A stretch of DNA of 64,000 bases from Candidatus Ozemobacteraceae bacterium (GCA_035373905.1 DAOSOK010000029.1:4714-68713); one strand, 5' to 3'; positions 1 to 9,988 are shown, numbered from the stretch's first letter. Numbers and translations: made by a program. Notes: generated by a model not told the origin, from the letters alone.

Positions 1-2190
1 CGAGAAGCACTCCATCTCTTCGGGCAGGTCGAGCGAGGTCGGGATCTTGTTGTCGGTAAACGACGGGTTGAGAAGCCGGCCGGCCGCATCGTAGATGTAG
101 CCTTCGCACATCGCAGTGCCGAGGCCTTGCATCACGCCGCCAATGATCTGGCCGCGCACGCAGACGGGGTTGATGGCCCGGCCGCAATCGAACGCCGAGG
201 CAATCTTCAGCACGTCGTATCTGCCGGTCTTCTCGTCGACGGCGACGATCATCCCGTGCGCGCCGTAGGTCCAGTCGAGGGCGGGCTTCCCCTGGCCCGT
301 CGCCTTGTCGAGAAACGTCAGGCCCTGGGCGATATATCGGCCGACCCCGACGAGCGGACCGCCGACGCCGTTACCGTTCGGATACGCATAACCGACAGAC
401 ATCGACTTGAACGTGACGAACTGGTCGGGATGATGTTTCAGGAAGACCTTTTCATGGTCGTGATCGAGATCGCAGACGTTGGCCCGAAGCACCTGGGCGG
501 CGCACTCGTAGGCCTTCGCCAGGAGATCCTTCGCGGCGAGGATGCAGGCGTTCCCGGACAGGACGAGGCCCTTTGAGGCGACGGTCTGCCAGTCGTACGG
601 GTCGTGGTCGGTATCCTTTTCCATCGGCAGGCGAACCATCGAGACCGGGAATTTGAGCGCCTCGGCGACGATCTGCACGAGCGAGGTGTAGGTGCCAGCG
701 CCGATCTCGGTCAGCGACAGGCTGACATTCACGGTGCCGTCCTCGTTCATCTTGAGGATCGCGCAGGTGCCGGTGAACGACGGCATCGCGGGGGCCTTGT
801 GGAGCCCGACGACGGCCTTGCCGATCTTCAGCCCCTCCTTCTGCATGCGTGCCTTCTCGGCGGGCGTGATCTTCCCGTAATGTATAGCTTTCGCTACAGT
901 CTCGAGGCACTTCGAGACGTTGCCGGTATGGTCGGTGATCTTCTCGCCGGTGATGGTCACGGAGCCCGGCTTCAGGGCGTTGGCCAGCCGGAACGAGAGC
1001 GGGTCCATGCCGATCGTGCGGGCGCACAGGTCCATGTGGCGTTCGAGTCCCCATGAGAACTCGACGTGGCCGAAGCCGCGATACGCGGTTCCCCAGGGTT
1101 TGTTCGTGTACATCGTATAGGCGTCGACCCAGGCGTTGGGATACTCGTACGGCCCGCCGGCCGAGTACCCCGAGGCGCGCGTAACGTTCACGGCGTAGTC
1201 GGCGTAGGCGCCGGCGTCCCAGTACATCGTCATCTTCTGGGCGACGATTTTTCCGTCCTTCCTCACGCCGGTCTTGATGTTGTAGGTGAGGCCGGAGCGG
1301 CACGGAAGCAGGCTGAACTCCTCCTCGCGCGTCGCCGTGATCTTCACGAACCGGCCGCCCGCCGCCCGGGAAAGGCAGCTCGCGAGAGGCTCGAGATGGA
1401 TGCCGGCCTTTCCGCCGAAGCCGCCGCCGACGTAGGGAATAATGACCCGTATATTATTGTGCGGGATCTTGAACGAGTAGGCGAACAGGTTCCGGACGGT
1501 GAAGGGCGATTGGGCCGAGGTGTAGATCGTGACGCGGTCCTTCACTTCCCAGCGGCAGACGCAGACGTGGGTCTCCATCGGCACGTGCTGGACGTTCGGG
1601 TTCGTGTATTCGCGTTCGATGACGTAATCGGCATCCTTGAACCCCTGTTCGACGTCGCCCTTGCGCAGCTTCGTGTGGTTCGCGATGTTCGTTCCGGGAA
1701 CCGGCGTGAAGGCGGCTTCGACGAACGAGTAGTCCTTGAGATCGGGGTGGACGAGCGGCGCCTTTTTGTCGAGGGCCTTCTTCGGGTCAAGCACGGCCTC
1801 GAGAGGCTCGTATTCGATCTCGATCAGCCGGGCCGCTTCCTCTGCCAGCTCGGGCGTCTCGGCGGCGACGGCGGCGACGGCCTCGCCGAAGTGTCGCACG
1901 ACATCCTTGGCGAGGATGTATTTGTCGACGATATACAGGCCGACGCGGTAATCGAGATCCTTCCCGGTCAGGACGGCGTGAACGCCGGTCAGTTTCGCGG
2001 CTTTCGCCGTGTTGATGCGCTTGATGCGGGCGCGCGCGTGGGGGCTGCGCACGACTTTTCCATACAGCATGCCGGGCATCACGAGATCGCCCGTGTAGAG
2101 CGCGGCGCCGGTCAGCTTCTCGACAGTATCGATGCGGCCGAAATCGCGGCCGACGGTTTTGAGGTCCTTGTGCGGCACGTCATGAAACAC
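1..2190 (-). CDS. xdhA: Xanthine dehydrogenase family molybdenum-binding subunit (3' end cut by window edge)
   Basis: Catalytic large subunit of a molybdenum hydroxylase that hydroxylates xanthine or a similar N-heterocycle and passes electrons to the Fe-S and FAD subunits. The minus-strand frame is open from a GTG at 2190 to the window edge (730 codons); the family is usually about 760-780 residues, so only the extreme C-terminus is missing. The start of a typical N-terminal domain (VGRDFGRIDTVEKLTGAALY) and a glycine-rich cofactor loop (YVGGGFGGKAG, near residue 250) are visible, and the visible end carries NPSFTDNKIPTSLDLPE, usual for this family. The GTG overlaps the stop of xdhC, so translation is probably coupled; a second GTG at 2178 is the alternative start. 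The exact substrate cannot be read from sequence. Confidence 0.9.
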   Translation of the reverse strand, partial: MFHDVPHKDLKTVGRDFGRIDTVEKLTGAALYTGDLVMPGMLYGKVVRSPHARARIKRINTAKAAKLTGVHAVLTGKDLDYRVGLYIVDKYILAKDVVRHFGEAVAAVAAETPELAEEAARLIEIEYEPLEAVLDPKKALDKKAPLVHPDLKDYSFVEAAFTPVPGTNIANHTKLRKGDVEQGFKDADYVIEREYTNPNVQHVPMETHVCVCRWEVKDRVTIYTSAQSPFTVRNLFAYSFKIPHNNIRVIIPYVGGGFGGKAGIHLEPLASCLSRAAGGRFVKITATREEEFSLLPCRSGLTYNIKTGVRKDGKIVAQKMTMYWDAGAYADYAVNVTRASGYSAGGPYEYPNAWVDAYTMYTNKPWGTAYRGFGHVEFSWGLERHMDLCARTIGMDPLSFRLANALKPGSVTITGEKITDHTGNVSKCLETVAKAIHYGKITPAEKARMQKEGLKIGKAVVGLHKAPAMPSFTGTCAILKMNEDGTVNVSLSLTEIGAGTYTSLVQIVAEALKFPVSMVRLPMEKDTDHDPYDWQTVASKGLVLSGNACILAAKDLLAKAYECAAQVLRANVCDLDHDHEKVFLKHHPDQFVTFKSMSVGYAYPNGNGVGGPLVGVGRYIAQGLTFLDKATGQGKPALDWTYGAHGMIVAVDEKTGRYDVLKIASAFDCGRAINPVCVRGQIIGGVMQGLGTAMCEGYIYDAAGRLLNPSFTDNKIPTSLDLPEEMECFS

Positions 2191-2677
2191 GCTTCAGTTC
2201 CTCCTTCTTCTTCAGCTGGCCGGTGGCGTCCTGGACGGCCTCGATGATCTGGCGGTAGCCGGTGCAGCGGCAGAAGTTGCCTTCGATGGCCTCCTTGATC
2301 TGCTCTTCGGTCGGCTTCGGATGGACCTTCAGCAGGGACTTCACCGACATCAGCATGCCGGGCGTGCAGAAGCCGCACTGGACGGCGTGGTTCCGGTGGA
2401 AGGCGTCCTGGAGCTTGCTCAGCTTGCCGTTTTTCGCCTCTCCCTCGACCGTCTCGATCTCGGCTCCGTCGCACTCCGCGGCGAGCGCGAGGCAGGAGTT
2501 CACGGTCTTTCCGTTCAAGAGAACGGTGCATGCGCCGCACTCGCCGGCGCCGCAGCCTTCCTTCGTGCCCGTGAGGCCGATGTCATCGCGAATGAAGTGC
2601 AGCAGGCTGCGATGGCCCGGCACGTCGCGCTCGTACAGTTTTCCGTTGATCTTCACCTTGATTCTGTGCATCTGCAT
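2180..2677 (-). CDS. xdhC: Xanthine dehydrogenase family [2Fe-2S] subunit
   Basis: Small electron-transfer subunit carrying two [2Fe-2S] clusters between the molybdenum site and FAD. The plant-type ferredoxin motif is seen as GCGAGECGACTV followed by a later cysteine (VNSCLAL), and the C-terminal cluster as QCGFCTPGM and NFCRCTGY. Length (about 165 residues) is normal. I chose the ATG at 2677 because AAAGGA lies nine bases upstream; a GTG at 2704 that overlaps the xdhB stop would add nine residues. It sits between xdhB and xdhA with overlapping or nearly overlapping ends, so the three form one operon. Confidence 0.93.
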   Translation of the reverse strand: MQMHRIKVKINGKLYERDVPGHRSLLHFIRDDIGLTGTKEGCGAGECGACTVLLNGKTVNSCLALAAECDGAEIETVEGEAKNGKLSKLQDAFHRNHAVQCGFCTPGMLMSVKSLLKVHPKPTEEQIKEAIEGNFCRCTGYRQIIEAVQDATGQLKKKEELKRVS

Positions 2678-2700
2678 GTTGTTCGTTCCTTTGCCGATGC

Positions 2701-3516
2701 TCACTTGAGCGTTGCCATGAGTTTTTCGACGAAGGACTGGACCATCGCGAGACGGTATTCCTTCGAGGCGCGGATGTCGTCGATCGGCTTGACGGTTTTC
2801 AGGGCCTCGTCGACCACGGTCTTCACCGAGGCCGAGGCGGGCAGTTCCTTCAGCGCGATCGGGGTCGGGGCGCAGGAGCCGACACCGACCCGGAGGGCTT
2901 TCGCCGTCTTCACCATCGCGACACTGACGACGGCCAGGTCGTGGCCCTTGATGCGCTTGAGTTTTTCCATCGCCCCGCGCGCGCCGGCCATGGCGGCCGG
3001 CACGATGATGCGCTGGACGACCTCGTCGGGCTGGCGCTGGGTCTTTTTCACGCCGGTGAAAAACTGCTCGAGCGGGATGATCCGGGTCTTCTTCTCGGAA
3101 GCGAGCTCGATCGAGGCCCCGTAGGCGAGCAGGGAACAGCCCATGTCGGCGCAGGGGGAAGCCGTGCAGAGGTTTCCGGCGATGGTGGCGCGGTTGCGGA
3201 GCTGCGGCGAGCCGATGTGCCCGGCCGCCTCGGCCAGCAGGGGGAACTTCGCCCTGACGGTCTTGTCGTTCATCAGCTCGACGCAGGTGACGGTCGCGCC
3301 GATGGAAAGGCCTTCCTTCGCGTCCCAGCGAATTTTTCTATATTCATCGACATATTTCACGTCGATGACGGCCTCCGGAACGTTGTGGCCGACGCGGATG
3401 TCGACCAGGAGATCGGTGCCGCCGGCCAGCAGTTTCGCGCGGGCGCCGAGCTTCTTCAGCGTCGAGAGAAGCTCCGTGCGGGTGCGCGGAGCAATGTATT
3501 CGAACTCGTGATGCAT
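2701..3516 (-). CDS. xdhB: Xanthine dehydrogenase family FAD-binding subunit
   Basis: FAD-binding subunit of the molybdenum hydroxylase, first gene of the minus-strand operon. The FAD/PCMH motifs are plain: LLAGGTDLLVDIR near residue 32 and GSPQLRNRATIAGNLCTASP near residue 105, followed by the CO dehydrogenase flavoprotein C-terminal domain. At 271 residues it is a typical three-subunit-type protein and lacks the extra iron-sulfur loop of 4-hydroxybenzoyl-CoA reductase. GGAAGGAG lies just upstream of the ATG. A sigma70-like promoter is seen further upstream at 3555-3584. Confidence 0.93.
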   Translation of the reverse strand: MHHEFEYIAPRTRTELLSTLKKLGARAKLLAGGTDLLVDIRVGHNVPEAVIDVKYVDEYRKIRWDAKEGLSIGATVTCVELMNDKTVRAKFPLLAEAAGHIGSPQLRNRATIAGNLCTASPCADMGCSLLAYGASIELASEKKTRIIPLEQFFTGVKKTQRQPDEVVQRIIVPAAMAGARGAMEKLKRIKGHDLAVVSVAMVKTAKALRVGVGSCAPTPIALKELPASASVKTVVDEALKTVKPIDDIRASKEYRLAMVQSFVEKLMATLK

Positions 3517-3554
3517 TCACTACTCCTTCCCGGAATGTAATTCTCGTATGGGGA

Positions 3555-3584
3555 ATTCTACGGGAGCCTCCTCACCATTGGCAA
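3555..3584 (-). promoter_or_regulatory. Predicted promoter of the xdhBCA operon
   Basis: On the minus strand TTGCCA, an 18-base spacer and TAGAAT precede the xdhB start by about 40 bases. It lies in the divergent gap next to the giant cyclase gene, which is one reason to place that gene's start at 3656 rather than 3548. Confidence 0.5.
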
Positions 3585-3655
3585 GTTTTCCCCGGGAAGG
3601 AGGTTCTCGCCGAGTTCTGGAATCCTTCGCCCTTTTCTGGTACCCTCGATCTCTG

Positions 3656-6600
3656 ATGAGAACGGAACCGGACCGCCCCCGCACCCACGTCGTCGCGTCC
3701 CTCCGCTCGCTGTTTCTGCCGCTGTTCCTGACGTTTCTGCCCGTTTTCCTCCTTTGCAGGGAAGCGGACCTGTGGCAGGCGGAGAAGCGCAGGGAGGCAT
3801 CGGAGGCGTGGCACGACGTCGCGCGAAAGACGGCTGCCCGCTGGGAGCGTGCGTCGAAATTCACCTTCTGGGCGGAGACGGCCGCGGCGCGCTTCCGCAA
3901 GCACATCGAGAAGCGTCTCCCGGCATCCGCCGTCATCCCGGCCGACCAGAACCTTCTCGCCGACGCCGCATCGGACGCCATGCGCCGCGCATTGCCGCGC
4001 GGCCTGCCCGAACCGTCGACCTGGCTGTTCTCGCTTTCCGCCCGGCCGGAAGACCTCCCGAAGCCGTGCATGGGAAGCGGTCTCCAGAGCCGTCTCAACA
4101 GGCTCATCGGCTCTATATTGCATGAGATAGATCGCCGCAACCGTTTCGAACCCGGTCGTCCCCGGCCGCTTGCGTGGAAACAGGCCCTGGACCGGCTTTT
4201 CGGCTTCGGGGTGTCTCCCGAACTGTTCGACGACTCGTCACGCGGCCGGGCGTTTCCGGTCATCTTCCAGAACGGGTATCACATCTGCGTCTGGGATTTC
4301 ATCCAGGCCGACGGTCAGGATGTCGCGGCCTTCCTGATGCTTCTTCCCTCAGGCCTGGACGACGCGGACACGGCTCGCCGTCTCTGTTTTTCCAACTGGC
4401 GATTCATCGCCGGGAACAGCCGCCTCGAGCCCGTCTTCATCCCGTTCCCCAGCGAACCCGCCCAGCCCAAACGAATCCGTGTCAGGCCTGGCTCGCCGCT
4501 GTTGCACACGCCGCACATCAGGCGCTTCATCCTCGAAAAAGCTTCAGAAATCCGCCTCGAAGAGCCGAGTAGGCAGGACCACCGCTCTCCCGAAGACATC
4601 GGCGTCTGGTACAAGACCCGGGATATCTACCGGATGAGCGGCGAGATCCGGCTTCCCGACCGGGATATCCGTCAGGCATTTCCGGCGGGAGACCGTTTCC
4701 TCGCCTGCTGGAGCTCGCTCGACGTCCTTTCTGGCGGCCTCGGGCTCCTGCTCGGCCCGGCTCCGGAAGCCGCGCTTCCGTCCCCCCGCCCGGCCGGATC
4801 GCCCGCGATTTTCATCTGGGCGCTTCTGTGGCTTCTCTTCCTTGTCCGGTCAGGCCTTTCCGGCGCCCCTCCGGCATTCGGCATCCGCTCACAACTGGCA
4901 TTCTGGTTCCTGTGCCTGGCATCCGTCCCTCTCATCATCGCGCTCAGCGAGACCGGCAAGCTTCTCATCGACCTTCGGAGCAATCTTCTGCGCGAATACG
5001 ACCTGGAACTCGGCCAGGCGCTGCAGGAACTCGAAAACGAAGACTCCATCCTGACGCGACGGTTCGCCGACATCTGCAACCGGCAGACCGGGAACGCATC
5101 CATGACGATCGACCTTCGCGCGCGCCAACTGGCGAGACAGCCCGTCGATGACATTTTGAACCTGCTCTGGAAGGATCTTTCGGGGCTCGGCATCCCGATC
5201 CGCAGCCTGTTCCTCTTCGGGCACGGCCAGTTCGAATGGAGCAGAAACGACACCGCCATTTCCCCCGAACTCGGGGTTTCCCTGGTCAACTTCATCAAGC
5301 CCATCTCATACCGCCTTCTGAAGACCCTCTCGCCCGATCTCGAAGCCAGGGTTCCCGCCGCAAGATCCACCGGGACTTCCACCAGGCTCGACAGGCTCGT
5401 CACCGCCGACGTTCATCAGCTGATGCAGAAAAACCGGCAGATTGCGGAAACGATGGCTAACAACAAGAGAATGCTCAAATTCCATCAATTCCTGAAAATA
5501 GACGGCGACACCTGGTTTCTGCTCGTTCTGATCTGGGAGCAATGTGATGCCTATATCCGCCACATCCGCACCCGCATTTCCGCCATCTCAGCAAAATACG
5601 GGGTCGATCTCGAAATCACCCGGCACACCACCTTCGGGTATCATCCCGTCGTCCGCTCCGGCAAGCCGCTTCGGGCGCGAGAAGCCGGCACGCGTTCGAC
5701 CAGCCGGGACCGCATCATGTCGGTCCGGAGCACCCGGCTTCCCGGCTTCGTCCTTGCGGCATCCAGGCCTCTCGCGCCCCTACGGCAGCGGCTTTTCGAA
5801 GAAACGAGCTGGGTCATCGCGGGAATTTTCGGAAACCTTCTGTTGATCATTCTCTCGGGAGGCCTCCTCGCCGCGTGGCTGACGACGCCGCTCAGGAAAA
5901 TGGCGACAGCCCTCAGGGAAGTCGCAGCCGGGTGCCTCGACAGGAAGCTCAACCTTGCCCGCGCGGACGAACTCGGCCAGGCAGGCGATACGCTCGATGC
6001 GATGACCGAGTGGCTGCGCGAGCGACGGGCCATGAGCATGTTCGTCGCCCCGCAGGTCATGGAAGCCGTTGCCGACGGTGCGGCCTCCGCTCACACGCCC
6101 CGGCGGAGAACGATCGTCGCGCTGACCTCCGACATCCGGAATTTCACCACGATTTCCGAAACCCGCCCGCCGGACGAAGTGTTTTCCGCCCTGAACCGGC
6201 ATTTCCGGGTCATGACTCCCGCGATCAAGAAACAGGGCGGAGTCATCGACCGCTTCATCGGCGACGCGATCCAGGCCGTGTTCTATGATGATCCCACCTC
6301 GGACGCTCCGCCGGCCGCCCAGCGAGCGCTGTCAGCCGCCCATGCCATGATGTTCGGGCACCGGGCGCTCCAGCATGAGCGCGCCGCAGCCGGTCTCTTC
6401 ACCTATGAGATCGGCATCGGGCTGGCATCGGGAGAAGCCGTCTGCGGCGTTCTCGGGGCCGAAGGCGTTCGTCTCGACTACTCCGTGATCGGCGAGGCGG
6501 TCACGTCGGCGGGAACTCTCGAAGCAGCCTCCAAGGCCGGCCGGGCAACGCGGATCATCTGCGACTCGGCCACGGCGGCCGCCGCCGGTGTTTCCGGGAT

Positions 6601-9600
6601 CGTCATTCCGGTATCCGGGCATCCGGAGGCCTTCGAGGTGGCGGACGGATTTTCGCCCGGTGTGATCACGAACGACCGTACCGACCGCGAGTCCACCGTT
6701 TCCGCGCATTCCATCGGCATCCCGCAACCGTCACCTGGCGGAGATGCCGGCTCGCCACACCCTCGGGCGAAAGGCGCGAGCTTGTATTTATATGCTGTTC
6801 TATTTTTACTCGTTTCCTTTCTTCTCTACTCTTCTTCCAGGTCCCTGACGTCCTCGTTCCGCGAACGTTCGGCCGCTCTCGAGCGGGCGGCCCTCCAGCA
6901 CGACCTGCGGCTCGCCGCATCGACCAACATTCCGGCCCTTCACATCGCCAACCACCTCAGGATGATGCTTCTCGAAGACGATCGAAGGGGAAGAGGACAG
7001 ACCGCCGGCTCTGGGGCCATCGTTTCCCGCTTCCAGGCGCAGATTCAGAAGGCAAAACACATCTACCCTGCCCTTTCCTGGTGCCTTCTCAGGCATTTTC
7101 CCGAACGGGATCCCGACTGGAATTCCATCTCACTCTCCAGTACGGAGGTCGTGGAGACGGGCGGCACGACATTCCTCGGAAAGGCATCGGAATCGGCAGC
7201 TCTGTTTTCGATGCTCAAAGTCCTGCTGACAAACGGAAGAACGGCACAAGCAGCATCGCCCGTCGTCCAGAGTCTCACCCGGACGTGCTTCCCCGCGATC
7301 CAGGATCAAGGATATGCACTCGCGTTCGAGTCATACGGGCATTTCAACGAATGCAACCTCTTCGGAATCCAGGGGTTCCTGATGTGGCTTCCGCTCGTAT
7401 CTCCCGGATGGTGGGAACAGTATCCGAACCTCGTCGAATCAACCCCGTCCGGACAACCCCCAGCCGAGGTGTGGTGGAAGGGGATGCAGGGGGCAGTTCT
7501 GTTGTTTCTGCCAACCGCGTCGCTCGACGAAACGTCGGGTCTGCTCGCACTGACGAACACGATGCTCGAACGGGGAACACGACTGATATTCCTTCCACGC
7601 GAGGGTTCCCTCGCAGGAGCGATCGGGAGCGCGACCTTCGACATTCCCTTTTCCGGAGCACATGCCGTCATCGATCGCAAACAGACCGATATGGAACGTT
7701 TCCCCGAAATGATCGGCGCTCGCCCGATTTCGCCCCCGCCCTTCTGGATGACGCTTTTGGAAACGCTTCTGAAGGGCCTTTCGGGCTTCATGACGCTGTG
7801 CGCCCTATGCCTGTGCCTGGTCGATCCGTCACCCCGTATCGGGGCATATCTTCCGAGAAAGATGGTTCCGCTTCTCGCAGGCGCGTTCGTCCTGACCCTG
7901 GCGCCCTCCCTGCTATCCGCCTGGATGGCCGGTGAACGCCGGACGATCGAGTGGAAGGCGCGCCTGTTCGACGAAGTCTCCGAGAACCTTGCAAGCGTTC
8001 TGACGAGCCTCGACGAGGGGGCCGCTTGGTATATCTGTCAGAATATGTCAGTCTTTCGCCGTCTCTCGACGAGTATTTCCCTCCGGGAGCGTCTGAACAA
8101 GGCTGGAACGGCGAAGGATACGCCGGAGCAGGAGAAAGCCATCTGCGAACTCCTGGACGAATTCTTCCGTCTGTCCCTCCGGTCCGGCTTTGCCGCTGGC
8201 GTCATGCAGTTCCTTGGCCCGAAGGGCATCAGCGTCGTCAATGCGGGAAAAACCTCGTCGATTGATTCGACCGTCATACGCGATATTTACGGCAACATCC
8301 ATTCGCAGGTCATGCGGAAGATTTCGCCTCGATATTACCCGACGGACGACTCCACCGACGAAAACAAGCGGATGCTGGAGGATCTGAAGGGCGAGGAAGT
8401 GAAATATGTTCTGCTCTCCCTGCTTTCCGCTTTCGACATTGCCGGGATGATGTCCGCACCGATCCAGTATCAGCTCATCACCTGGGGCCTGAACATGCAC
8501 GAGTCGTTCCGTATCCATCTGCCCGACGATCAGGGACGGCCGCAGTATGCCCTGCAGGTCCACCTCGCGGACGACATGCTCCTGCATCAGCAGCTTCGAA
8601 ACTGGATTGAACTGCAGCATCGCCCAGGCGCGACGCTCATATCGCTGGCCCGCGACAATCCGCGCATCACCATGCCCTTCTCGACCCTCACCGCCCGCCA
8701 ATCCTTCGAGGGCAACAGGCTCACGGCGGACGTCAACTCATATCCCTCCCACCCCAGGGAAGCCACCGCGGACCTTCTCGCGGCCGCTTCGCCCATGACC
8801 GTGCACACCTTCATCGGCCGCGACGGCTCGACCGAGCTCCTCCTGTCACGCCTTGGAACCAGGCAGCGGGAATACGTTCTGAAAGCACGGACCCCCTACG
8901 CTCCTCTGGTCGGAAGGATCGACCGCGACTCGGCGACACGGCGCGGTTTTCTGGTTCTCGTATCATTTCTTATGATATATATGGCGTTCCGCACAGCCTC
9001 ACGGTTTCTGAACCCCGTCCAGGCCCTCGGCCGCGCAGCCGAAGGGATCATGAATGAGCGGTTCGACACGCGCCTTCCCGCCGATCGGACCGACGAGTTC
9101 GGCGAACTCGCACTCGCCTTCAATACGATGGCCGCCGGTGTCGAGGAGGGACGGCGCCTCCGTTCCTTCGTTTCGGATTCGGTCCGCTCCGCGGCGAGCG
9201 ACGAGTCCAGGGGCAGAGCGGCGATGGCAGGTGAAAACCGATCCGCCGCGATTCTCTTCGCCGCCCCGGCCGGATTCGCGGCGTTTTCGCGCGCCCACCC
9301 GCCCGAAGCGCTTGTCATCAGGCTGAACCGGTATCTCGCGCTGATGGCCGGGGCGATCCGCAGGAACGGCGGCGAGATCGACAAGTTCATCGGGGAAAAG
9401 ATCCTGGCCGTCTTCGATGCGGAGAGGCACGGCGGCATCGACGAAGCGACGCGCGCCGCCGCGCGGACGGTGACCGCCATGCGGCAGGCCATGCATGACC
9501 TCGAGCGTGAGTTTCCTCTTTCCCTCGGCGTCGGCATCGCGTCTGGCCCGGTCCTGGCCGGCATCATGGGGACGGCCGAAGTGCGGCTCGAATACACCGT

Positions 9601-9778
9601 CATCGGCGACACGGTGAACACGGCCGCCCGCCTGTGCGATCTCGCCTCGAAGGGGGGCGGCGGCACCGTCATCGACGGCACCGCGGCGGCGGCCATGCGC
9701 GACTCCGAGATGACGGCCGTCGGCGAAATTCTCGTCAAGGGCAAAGCCCGCCGCGTCTCGGCCTTCCGGCTCGTCTAG
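3656..9778 (+). CDS. Giant tandem membrane-bound adenylate cyclase (M1-C1-M2-C2 layout)
   Basis: Predicted class III nucleotide cyclase of about 2,040 residues built from two similar cassettes. Cassette 1: TM (about 13-34), extracytoplasmic region, paired TMs (383-400, 412-432), second extracytoplasmic region, TM (719-744), HAMP, cyclase domain (815-975). Cassette 2 repeats this with TMs near 1042, 1374, 1403 and 1764, HAMP and cyclase (1860-2035). This puts both cyclase domains in the cytoplasm. Domain 1 has metal ligands D826 (SDIRNF) and D870 (FIGDAI) but R866, S943, T950 and T954 at the base and transition-state positions. Domain 2 has A1870 and E1914 instead of the aspartates but keeps K1910, T1981, N1988 and R1992 (YTVIGDTVNTAAR). 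One composite active site is inferred. The start is uncertain: an ATG at 3548 would add 36 residues; neither has a clear ribosome site. The frame is open with no break between the cassettes. Confidence 0.88.
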   Translation: MRTEPDRPRTHVVASLRSLFLPLFLTFLPVFLLCREADLWQAEKRREASEAWHDVARKTAARWERASKFTFWAETAAARFRKHIEKRLPASAVIPADQNLLADAASDAMRRALPRGLPEPSTWLFSLSARPEDLPKPCMGSGLQSRLNRLIGSILHEIDRRNRFEPGRPRPLAWKQALDRLFGFGVSPELFDDSSRGRAFPVIFQNGYHICVWDFIQADGQDVAAFLMLLPSGLDDADTARRLCFSNWRFIAGNSRLEPVFIPFPSEPAQPKRIRVRPGSPLLHTPHIRRFILEKASEIRLEEPSRQDHRSPEDIGVWYKTRDIYRMSGEIRLPDRDIRQAFPAGDRFLACWSSLDVLSGGLGLLLGPAPEAALPSPRPAGSPAIFIWALLWLLFLVRSGLSGAPPAFGIRSQLAFWFLCLASVPLIIALSETGKLLIDLRSNLLREYDLELGQALQELENEDSILTRRFADICNRQTGNASMTIDLRARQLARQPVDDILNLLWKDLSGLGIPIRSLFLFGHGQFEWSRNDTAISPELGVSLVNFIKPISYRLLKTLSPDLEARVPAARSTGTSTRLDRLVTADVHQLMQKNRQIAETMANNKRMLKFHQFLKIDGDTWFLLVLIWEQCDAYIRHIRTRISAISAKYGVDLEITRHTTFGYHPVVRSGKPLRAREAGTRSTSRDRIMSVRSTRLPGFVLAASRPLAPLRQRLFEETSWVIAGIFGNLLLIILSGGLLAAWLTTPLRKMATALREVAAGCLDRKLNLARADELGQAGDTLDAMTEWLRERRAMSMFVAPQVMEAVADGAASAHTPRRRTIVALTSDIRNFTTISETRPPDEVFSALNRHFRVMTPAIKKQGGVIDRFIGDAIQAVFYDDPTSDAPPAAQRALSAAHAMMFGHRALQHERAAAGLFTYEIGIGLASGEAVCGVLGAEGVRLDYSVIGEAVTSAGTLEAASKAGRATRIICDSATAAAAGVSGIVIPVSGHPEAFEVADGFSPGVITNDRTDRESTVSAHSIGIPQPSPGGDAGSPHPRAKGASLYLYAVLFLLVSFLLYSSSRSLTSSFRERSAALERAALQHDLRLAASTNIPALHIANHLRMMLLEDDRRGRGQTAGSGAIVSRFQAQIQKAKHIYPALSWCLLRHFPERDPDWNSISLSSTEVVETGGTTFLGKASESAALFSMLKVLLTNGRTAQAASPVVQSLTRTCFPAIQDQGYALAFESYGHFNECNLFGIQGFLMWLPLVSPGWWEQYPNLVESTPSGQPPAEVWWKGMQGAVLLFLPTASLDETSGLLALTNTMLERGTRLIFLPREGSLAGAIGSATFDIPFSGAHAVIDRKQTDMERFPEMIGARPISPPPFWMTLLETLLKGLSGFMTLCALCLCLVDPSPRIGAYLPRKMVPLLAGAFVLTLAPSLLSAWMAGERRTIEWKARLFDEVSENLASVLTSLDEGAAWYICQNMSVFRRLSTSISLRERLNKAGTAKDTPEQEKAICELLDEFFRLSLRSGFAAGVMQFLGPKGISVVNAGKTSSIDSTVIRDIYGNIHSQVMRKISPRYYPTDDSTDENKRMLEDLKGEEVKYVLLSLLSAFDIAGMMSAPIQYQLITWGLNMHESFRIHLPDDQGRPQYALQVHLADDMLLHQQLRNWIELQHRPGATLISLARDNPRITMPFSTLTARQSFEGNRLTADVNSYPSHPREATADLLAAASPMTVHTFIGRDGSTELLLSRLGTRQREYVLKARTPYAPLVGRIDRDSATRRGFLVLVSFLMIYMAFRTASRFLNPVQALGRAAEGIMNERFDTRLPADRTDEFGELALAFNTMAAGVEEGRRLRSFVSDSVRSAASDESRGRAAMAGENRSAAILFAAPAGFAAFSRAHPPEALVIRLNRYLALMAGAIRRNGGEIDKFIGEKILAVFDAERHGGIDEATRAAARTVTAMRQAMHDLEREFPLSLGVGIASGPVLAGIMGTAEVRLEYTVIGDTVNTAARLCDLASKGGGGTVIDGTAAAAMRDSEMTAVGEILVKGKARRVSAFRLV

Positions 9779-9786
9779 CCGGACCT

Positions 9787-9893
9787 TCAGAATCTCCCCG
9801 TGCGCCCTGAGCCGATCGAAGGGCGAGAGCCGCTCATGCTTCGACGGGCTCAGCACGAACGGGAAGGCTGCAGTCTTTTCATGAAGAATCCGA
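9787..9893. repeat. Dispersed palindromic repeat, copy 1
   Basis: Between the cyclase and fdrA. Contains GCCCTGAGCCGATCGAAGGG and the facing arm CTTCGACGGGCTCAG, which form an imperfect hairpin, with degenerate TGCAG-containing right end. The same core recurs at 15078, 31783, 51317, 59819 and 62738. Confidence 0.7.
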
Positions 9894-9959
9894 TTGCGCG
9901 AAACGCCTCCTGCCGGATTATATAATTTTCGATATTTATTTCCTTTTCGTTTCCGGATG

Positions 9960-9988
9960 ATGACAACGGTATGTGAAAGGGGTATCAT
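9960..9988 (+). promoter_or_regulatory. Predicted promoter of the fdrA operon
   Basis: ATGACA, a 17-base spacer and TATCAT, about 80 bases upstream of the fdrA start. The preceding stretch around 9915-9940 is AT-rich. No other function is seen in this gap beyond repeat copy 1. Confidence 0.4.

Noticed and set aside
3656..9778. Frameshift or sequencing fusion of two separate cyclase genes
   Set aside because: The frame is continuous through the linker and the two domains have exactly complementary losses, which would not be expected from two independent active genes. Reads should still be checked.
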